A stretch of 9,779 bases of DNA from Kiritimatiellia bacterium (lineage in GTDB: Bacteria; Verrucomicrobiota; Kiritimatiellia; RFP12; UBA1067): assembly GCA_017508315.1 (NCBI GenBank), contig JAFVZE010000101.1, positions 1 to 9,779 on the forward strand. The letters run 5' to 3'. The first letter of the stretch is position 1, and each line of letters begins with the position of its first letter. The notes beneath the pieces were generated by a model. The model saw only the letters and a list, made by a program, of their open reading frames with translations, was not told the DNA's origin and searched no databases. The translations under genes were made by a program, and so were the position numbers. Shown here in pieces: positions 5,948 through 9,779 of this stretch.

Positions 5948-8209
5948 TCACTTGACGAACACTTCAAGCCCCGTCACCTTGCGATAATATTGATACGCTC
6001 CGATATCGGCTTTGTCGCCGTTGAGCCGCGGATAACCTTCGCCGCGGATGTCGGTCGCGTCCGCCATCCAGTCCTGCACGAGGCCATTTCCGGCTGCTGC
6101 CGACAGACGCGAGGGCTGATACGGCCATTTTTCATCGCCTTTGAAAGTAATGGCGACATTCTCACGGCAGTCCTCCATAACGCGCGGCATAGCTCTTCTC
6201 GTGCCCGTTCCGAAAATGCAGTTGCGCGCGACCACGTTGGTGTCTCCGCTCCAGTCGGGATAATATTCGACGGCGGCACTTCCGTCGCGGTTGCGGTTGC
6301 CGGAAAAGATGGTGTTCACGAGTTCGCATGAATTGCCGCTGTCCATGCCGAGCCCCGTACATGTGAATTTGGCGCAATTGTTTATAAACTGGCAATTGAC
6401 GAAAGAAGCATGAACTCCGGAAGGCCAGAAAAGGCCCGTCACTTTATTGTCGTAGAAAATCGTATTGGTCGCGGCAATGCCGCTTGAACCGGCATTGACT
6501 ACCGCCGAGATGAGTATCGGAGAGTAGTCGCTCAGGTTCGCGCTTTTGAAAACGCCGGACGTATGAACGTTCGCTCCTTCCCGGATTACGGCGTAACCGT
6601 CAAAGTCGTATCCGTGCACTTTGCAGTCGACGAGATATCCCGGCCAGTCCAAAATCGCCCCCTGGATATCGCAGCCGATGAATCCCTCGGTATTGCGGAA
6701 GAGGATGCCGCTTTTCGACGCATTGTTTTTAAATGAAGATTTGTCCGCACTCCCGCCGTACATCGCGCCGCCGACGGACGCGTAATTGTCTTTAATCTCG
6801 CAAGAGCTGAATACACTGTTGTAACCGGCCCCGCCCCATGTTTCCGCCGTCCTGGCAGTATTTACGGCGGCATTGCCCGCGACCAGCACATTCGTGACGA
6901 ACGAAGCGTATGCGGCCGCTCCCAAACCCTCTTTCGTAAACCCGGCGATGTTTTCCACCCTGTTGAAAACGAGATTTCCGCAGGAAATTCTGCTTGCGTA
7001 AACGCCGCCGCCGAGACAGTGCGCGAGATTGTTGGACACCGTGCATCCGACAAGCGTGGAATCCGAAGCGCCGCCGCCGGCGTACACGGTCGAATTCCCG
7101 ATGATAGTGCAGTTGGTGACAAACGAACAGGACAAGACTCCGCCGCCGCGCATATGCCTTTTCTGAGTGTTGGAAGAGGTGTTGTTGGTGACGGAATTTC
7201 CGATCACGGCGCACCCGCGTAGACGCCCGTAGAAAACGCCTCCCCCGCCGCATACGTCCCATTGAGATTCGTGAACTCCGGCGCAGACGTTGTTGGAGAT
7301 GACGCAACCGACAAGCTCGTTCTGATATGCGGCGACCCCGCCGCCGCCTTCACCGGCGCTATTACAGGCGACAAGCGTTCCGTCCATCACCGAAGAACCC
7401 GACGACGTGGACAGATAAGCCCCGCCACCGCACTTGACGGCGCGGTTGGAAACGATGCTGCCGCCGTGAACCGACTGTCCGCCGTTGATGAACACGCCGC
7501 CGCCGTGCAGATTTGCACGGTTGCCGAAAACCTTAACCCCGTAAAGGTTGGCGTTCATCGCGCCGCCGCCGCTTTTAACGGCTTCATTGCCGCAGATGAC
7601 GCCGCCGTAGACACCGGAATCCGGAAATGTCGTCATCATGGTCTGGGCTATTGCGCCGCCGTAATTGCTACGGTTCCCTGTAAACCGGCAATCACGCGCA
7701 TAGGTGATGAAATAAGCGCCGCCGCCGTCGCCGGCCGGCGCACTGCAGCAGGTGACGACCACATTGGTGAGAGTCGTGGCTTTCTGATACCGCGCCAGAA
7801 CACCTGCTCCATTCTCCGTGGCATGATAGCCGTTGGAAACGGTAAGACTTTCGATCGTCCCGGCATTGCAGAAGAAGATGCGGTTGCTGCCGTTGCCGTA
7901 GATGACGGTGTCGCGGGGGTTTGCCGTTGCGCCCTTCAAGGTGAGATGTGAAACGCACAGATGAGACTTGGACGCCTCGAACGCCGAGCCGGTATCGGCT
8001 TCCATCGCGTAGGCGCTCACGTCATAGGAGCCTTTGGCGAGAATGACCGTGTGCCCGGAATCGCGCTCGCGGTTGAGCCGGTCGAGATTGCTCACCAGTT
8101 CGGCGACGGTGCCGACCGTGACCGTTTCCGCGCAGACGCTTCCCGCCAGCAGCGAAGCGAACGCGACGGCGACGTTCCTGAAAACCCGCGGAAGTTCAAC
8201 TTTGTTCAT
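5948..8209 (-). CDS. Exported cysteine-rich parallel beta-helix protein with Pmp-like GGG coils
   Basis: This encodes 753 aa from the ATG at 8209, which has GAGG 7 nt upstream. The longer open frame to 8302 has no ribosome site and crosses the promoter. The signal peptide spans residues 1-27 with cleavage after SVCA. Residues 29-120 form the usual beta-helix entry (TVGTVAELVSNLD, TVILAKGSYDVS, LTLKGA, DTVIYGNGSNRIFF). Residues 134-486 contain about 14 coils marked by GGG(A/V) turns, alternating with CxxxxN-type strands, as in chlamydial Pmp passenger domains and polysaccharide-lyase-like helices. The C-terminus has ADIGAYQYY, a common end cap of right-handed beta-helix proteins. No autotransporter barrel or sorting tail is seen. 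There are 27 cysteines (26 after cleavage). It is the first gene of the operon, so it may bind or cleave the polysaccharide later trimmed by the two downstream enzymes. Catalytic residues cannot be assigned. Confidence 0.85.
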   Translation of the reverse strand: MNKVELPRVFRNVAVAFASLLAGSVCAETVTVGTVAELVSNLDRLNRERDSGHTVILAKGSYDVSAYAMEADTGSAFEASKSHLCVSHLTLKGATANPRDTVIYGNGSNRIFFCNAGTIESLTVSNGYHATENGAGVLARYQKATTLTNVVVTCCSAPAGDGGGAYFITYARDCRFTGNRSNYGGAIAQTMMTTFPDSGVYGGVICGNEAVKSGGGAMNANLYGVKVFGNRANLHGGGVFINGGQSVHGGSIVSNRAVKCGGGAYLSTSSGSSVMDGTLVACNSAGEGGGGVAAYQNELVGCVISNNVCAGVHESQWDVCGGGGVFYGRLRGCAVIGNSVTNNTSSNTQKRHMRGGGVLSCSFVTNCTIIGNSTVYAGGGASDSTLVGCTVSNNLAHCLGGGVYASRISCGNLVFNRVENIAGFTKEGLGAAAYASFVTNVLVAGNAAVNTARTAETWGGAGYNSVFSSCEIKDNYASVGGAMYGGSADKSSFKNNASKSGILFRNTEGFIGCDIQGAILDWPGYLVDCKVHGYDFDGYAVIREGANVHTSGVFKSANLSDYSPILISAVVNAGSSGIAATNTIFYDNKVTGLFWPSGVHASFVNCQFINNCAKFTCTGLGMDSGNSCELVNTIFSGNRNRDGSAAVEYYPDWSGDTNVVARNCIFGTGTRRAMPRVMEDCRENVAITFKGDEKWPYQPSRLSAAAGNGLVQDWMADATDIRGEGYPRLNGDKADIGAYQYYRKVTGLEVFVK
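6752..7810 (-). repeat. Degenerate coil repeats (about 14 GGG/GGA turns) within the beta-helix gene
   Basis: Codons for residues 134-486 encode a turn of the type xGGGVxxx every 18-36 residues: GAGVLAR, GGGAYFI, YGGAIAQ, GGGAMNA, GGGVFIN, GGGAYLS, GGGGVAAY, GGGGVFYG, GGGVLSC, GGGASDS, GGGVYAS, LGAAAYAS, GGAGYNS and GGAMYGG. On the plus strand this appears as recurring GCCGCCGCC clusters. The repeats are conserved in protein pattern but diverged in DNA, so they are old structural coils rather than a recent tandem duplication. Confidence 0.75.
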
Positions 8210-8246
8210 AGGCGATCCTCTCGATTTGGTTTTTTCACTTCGCCTA
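8209..8246. promoter_or_regulatory. 7-bp inverted repeat bracketing the transcription start and start codon of the operon
   Basis: TAGGCGA (8209-8215) and TCGCCTA (8240-8246) are exact reverse complements 24 bases apart. On the minus strand the upstream arm straddles the predicted transcription start (about 8242) and the downstream arm ends on the first base of the ATG at 8209. The GAGG ribosome site (8217-8220) lies in the intervening segment. It could be a split operator, or a leader hairpin that hides the start codon if transcription begins at or before 8246. Confidence 0.4.
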
Positions 8247-8248
8247 CC

Positions 8249-8278
8249 ATTATACTTGCCTCCCGCCGGACAAGGCAA
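8249..8278 (-). promoter_or_regulatory. Promoter of the three-gene glycan operon
   Basis: The minus strand has a perfect -10 TATAAT (8249-8254), an 18-bp spacer, and a weak -35 TTGCCT (8273-8278, three of six consensus bases). The predicted start is near 8242, giving a leader of roughly 33 nt. An inverted repeat TTGCCT (8256-8261) / AGGCAA (8273-8278) on the plus strand occupies the spacer and the -35 box, so a regulator bound there would block RNA polymerase. A strong -10 with a poor -35 is consistent with a controlled promoter. Confidence 0.6.
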
Positions 8279-8290
8279 TTGAAAAATCGA

Positions 8291-8302
8291 TTGTCTATAC
8301 AA
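8291..8302. promoter_or_regulatory. AraR-box-like operator TTGTCTATACAA in the divergent promoter region
   Basis: The site has the form TTGT-N4-ACAA and matches its own reverse complement at 10 of 12 bases. It lies 12 bases upstream of the operon's -35 box and 9 bases upstream of the regulator's -35 box. Bacillus AraR, which has the same GntR-plus-LacI architecture as the neighbouring gene, binds sites with a TTGTACGTACAA core. The similarity and position make this the best candidate for the regulator's own binding site. That link is inference. Confidence 0.45.
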
Positions 8303-8311
8303 CTTTCACCG

Positions 8312-8340
8312 TTGACCGGATGCGGGGCGTTTGCTATTCT
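8312..8340 (+). promoter_or_regulatory. Promoter of the GntR/LacI-type regulator gene
   Basis: TTGACC (8312-8317, five of six consensus bases) and TATTCT (8335-8340, four of six) are separated by exactly 17 bp. Initiation is predicted near 8347, only about 4 nt before the ATG at 8351, so the transcript would be nearly leaderless. It faces away from the operon promoter at 8249-8278, and the two share the operator-like site at 8291-8302. Confidence 0.55.
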
Positions 8341-8350
8341 TTCCTCCGGC

Positions 8351-9421
8351 ATGAACAAATATATGGAAATAGAAAACGCGCTGAGGCGCGAATTTTCCTC
8401 CGGCAAATTCATAAGCGGCAGGTTCCCGAGCGAACACATGCTCATGAAGCGTTTCGGCGTCGCCCGCGGCACCGTCCGCCAGGCGCTCGCGCGGCTCGAA
8501 GCCGACGGCCTGATCGCCCGCCGCCGCGGTTCCGGCACCGCTGCGCAGCAGCGGACCAACCCCGCGACCGGCAGACTCGGACTGCTCATCCCGGATATGG
8601 CGGCCAACATGTTCTTCCGGCTGATCACATCCGAACTTGTCCGCTGCGGACAGGAAGGAGGCTACGTCATTCTGCTCGGCGAATGCGCCGCGGAGGACAG
8701 CATCGCCTCCCGCCGCCGCAATCTGCTCAGGTTCATCAACCAGTTCATCAGCCAGCACGTCGAAGGGGTGATATTCCGTCCGTTCATCGACGAACGCCTG
8801 CATGCTGCCAACCAGACCGCGGCCAACCGGCTGCGCAAGGCGGGGATCCCGCTGGTGCTCATCGACTCCGACCTGTCGCACAGCCCTTCACGCTCGAATT
8901 TCGATCTTGTGGGCATCAACCACGTGAACGCGGGACGCTCGGCCGCCGAAGCGCTCATGGCGGCGGGCTGCCGCAACATCCATTTCCTGGTGCCGCAGTC
9001 GTGCACCGTCACGAGAGACCGCGTTTTCGGCGCGTCCGGATCGATAATCGCCGCCGGAATGGAGTGGGACAATTCCCATGTGCTGCGCTTCGCGCCCGAC
9101 GACACCGGAAGCCTGAAGCGCCTATTCGGAAGAAAACGCCGTCCCGACGGCATAATCTGCGGCGCCGACTGCGAGGCGGCCGCGCTCGTCAGGACCCTTT
9201 CGCAGATGAAAATCGCGATCCCGCGCGATGTGGCCCTGATCGGCTGCGACGACACTCCGGAATCGAGCGCGTCCGCACCGACGGTGACCACCCTGCATCA
9301 GCCGATCCCGCTCATCGCCCAGACCGCGCTCCGGATCATGCGCGAGCGCATCCGCGATCCGCTGCTCCCGGCAAGGGTCGTACTTCTCGACGCGCCGATC
9401 GTGCGCAGAGATTCTCTGTAA
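8351..9421 (+). CDS. Transcriptional regulator, GntR-type winged helix fused to LacI/GalR-type sensor (AraR architecture)
   Basis: This encodes 356 aa from the ATG at 8351. Residues 5-63 are a GntR-family winged helix-turn-helix (GRFPSEHMLMKRFGVARGTV at 23-42, then RQALARLEADGLIARRRGSGT). Residues 74-354 are a periplasmic-binding-protein-like LacI/GalR sensor: GRLGLLIPDMAANMFF, VEGVIFRPF, GIPLVLIDSD, DLVGINHVNAGRSAAEALMA, RPDGIICGADCEAA, DVALIGCDDTPESS, TTLHQPI, and the family's typical end APIVRRDS. In this architecture a free sugar binding the C-domain releases the protein from DNA. The open frame extends upstream to 7961, but the start is set by normal GntR spacing; no Shine-Dalgarno sequence precedes it. 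It is divergent from the beta-helix/glycosidase operon, so it is probably its local repressor. The inducing sugar cannot be read from sequence. Confidence 0.9.
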   Translation: MNKYMEIENALRREFSSGKFISGRFPSEHMLMKRFGVARGTVRQALARLEADGLIARRRGSGTAAQQRTNPATGRLGLLIPDMAANMFFRLITSELVRCGQEGGYVILLGECAAEDSIASRRRNLLRFINQFISQHVEGVIFRPFIDERLHAANQTAANRLRKAGIPLVLIDSDLSHSPSRSNFDLVGINHVNAGRSAAEALMAAGCRNIHFLVPQSCTVTRDRVFGASGSIIAAGMEWDNSHVLRFAPDDTGSLKRLFGRKRRPDGIICGADCEAAALVRTLSQMKIAIPRDVALIGCDDTPESSASAPTVTTLHQPIPLIAQTALRIMRERIRDPLLPARVVLLDAPIVRRDSL

Positions 9422-9459
9422 ATCAAAGGTCGCGCATCTTTCACCGGACAAGACGTCGG

Positions 9460-9570
9460 CTAAGGCCGCGCCTGCACGAGCCGGAGCGCGCCGGTCGGGC
9501 AGCCGTCGAGACAAAGACGGCAGGTTCGGCAGAAATCCGTGACCGCCGCGTCGCGGAACCCAATATCCAC
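9460..9570 (-). CDS. 36-codon reading frame with a perfect 4Fe-4S motif (mini-ferredoxin or gene remnant)
   Basis: From a GTG at 9570, one base after the uppP stop, the frame encodes 36 aa ending in TAG at 9460-9462. Its core is DFCRTCRLCLDGCPTGAL, with C14-x2-C17-x2-C20-x3-C24-P, the exact spacing of a bacterial [4Fe-4S] cluster site. The preceding VDIGFRDAAVTD resembles the lead-in of ferredoxin-type domains at the ends of larger membrane or oxidoreductase proteins. The frame has no in-frame stop back to a TGA 9 bases inside the end of uppP, so it cannot be a long protein on its own. There is no clear ribosome site. It may be a remnant of a lost gene, a tiny cluster-binding peptide coupled to uppP, or part of a uppP +1 frameshift product. 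Confidence 0.4.
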   Translation of the reverse strand: MDIGFRDAAVTDFCRTCRLCLDGCPTGALRLVQARP

Positions 9571-9571
9571 A

Positions 9572-9779
9572 TCAGCCCAAGAAAAACGTCAGCAGCCCGA
9601 CAATGACGCAGTACGGGCCGAACAGCCAGAACCACCTGCCCTTGAGCATCTTCACCAGCAACTTCAGCGAAAAATACCCGACAACCGCGGAAAGCGCACA
9701 TCCGTAAACGACAAGAGGCCACGCGACCTCCGCCGCCGGGGTCGCGTCGCCGAACGACCGCAGCACCTCCAGCACCGCC
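9572..9779 (-). CDS. uppP: Undecaprenyl-diphosphatase, C-terminal end (5' end outside window)
   Basis: The last 68 codons of a membrane protein end in TGA at 9572-9574; the frame stays open to the right edge. The segment holds two hydrophobic helices, WPLVVYGCALSAVVGYFSLK and WFWLFGPYCVIVGLLTFFLG, joined by the basic loop LLVKMLKGR. This is the characteristic C-terminus of UppP (BacA), in which a Y/F-x2-Y-R/C-I-x2-G motif closes the last helix. UppP dephosphorylates undecaprenyl diphosphate at the membrane to recycle the lipid carrier for peptidoglycan and other envelope polymers. It is convergent with the regulator (150 bases between the two stops) and so is not part of the glycan operon. 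The N-terminal catalytic region is not visible here. Confidence 0.8.
   Translation of the reverse strand, partial: AVLEVLRSFGDATPAAEVAWPLVVYGCALSAVVGYFSLKLLVKMLKGRWFWLFGPYCVIVGLLTFFLG

Noticed and set aside
6752..7810. Clusters of GCCGCCGCC as a microsatellite or CRISPR-like repeat
   Set aside because: The clusters are codons for glycine turns of a beta-helix; spacing is irregular and flanking sequences are not conserved as DNA.
7262..7951. 229-codon plus-strand frame rich in alanine and aspartate
   Set aside because: It arises from the antisense of the repeated GGG/GGA codons of the beta-helix gene.
5948..8302. Longer beta-helix protein starting at 8302
   Set aside because: The extra 31 codons cross the TATAAT promoter and lack a ribosome site; the ATG at 8209 has GAGG and a signal peptide.
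9422..9571. Rho-independent terminator for the regulator and uppP
   Set aside because: GC-rich short complementarity is present near 9463-9500, but I found no convincing stem followed by a T-tract.
8320..9606. 428-codon plus-strand frame overlapping the regulator
   Set aside because: It is an arginine/proline/histidine-rich out-of-frame reading of the regulator, whose own frame shows full GntR and LacI-type motifs.
9441..9722. 93-codon minus-strand frame overlapping uppP and the Fe-S motif
   Set aside because: It starts inside uppP and gives a basic low-complexity peptide; uppP and the CxxCxxCxxxCP frame explain the same bases better.

Overview
The window (about 58-60% G+C by eye) looks like a chromosomal segment of a free-living or gut-associated bacterium of the PVC group (Lentisphaeria, Kiritimatiellae or a relative). 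That placement is inference. It rests on the secreted parallel beta-helix protein with GGG-type coil motifs, the exported glycoside-hydrolase-like enzymes, a regulator that joins a GntR DNA-binding domain to a LacI-type sensor, and a small secreted TPR-like protein of a kind I associate with these phyla. No rRNA, tRNA, CRISPR array, transposase or phage gene is visible.

Layout. Positions 1-86 hold the last 27 codons of an unidentified plus-strand gene. It converges on a minus-strand gene (127-696) for a small exported helical-repeat protein, which has its own sigma70-like promoter and a perfect 9-bp-arm palindrome just after the predicted transcription start. Next comes a minus-strand operon read from right to left: 8209-5948 (exported cysteine-rich parallel beta-helix protein), 5923-3353 (probable lipoprotein with a glycoside-hydrolase-like core, family not recognised) and 3336-904 (exported GH106-like glycosidase). 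Gaps between the three genes are 24 and 16 nt. At 8351-9421, divergent from the operon, is the GntR/LacI-type regulator gene. The right edge (minus strand) holds the C-terminus of undecaprenyl-diphosphatase (uppP, 9572-9779), followed one base later by a 36-codon reading frame with a perfect CxxCxxCxxxCP iron-sulfur motif (9460-9570).

How it may work together. The 141-bp divergent region (8210-8350) carries facing promoters and an AraR-box-like imperfect palindrome, TTGTCTATACAA, between them. The simplest model is a sugar-responsive locus. The regulator would repress the operon until a sugar, possibly a deoxyhexose such as rhamnose released from a plant or mucosal polysaccharide, binds its LacI-type domain. 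The operon would then export a beta-helix protein that binds or cleaves the glycan and two glycosidases that trim it. No transporter or intracellular catabolic gene is present in the window, so the substrate is inference only.

The main candidates for something undescribed are the 856-aa lipoprotein enzyme, the nearly leaderless regulator transcript, the palindromes placed at transcription starts, and the orphan 4Fe-4S mini-ORF behind uppP.
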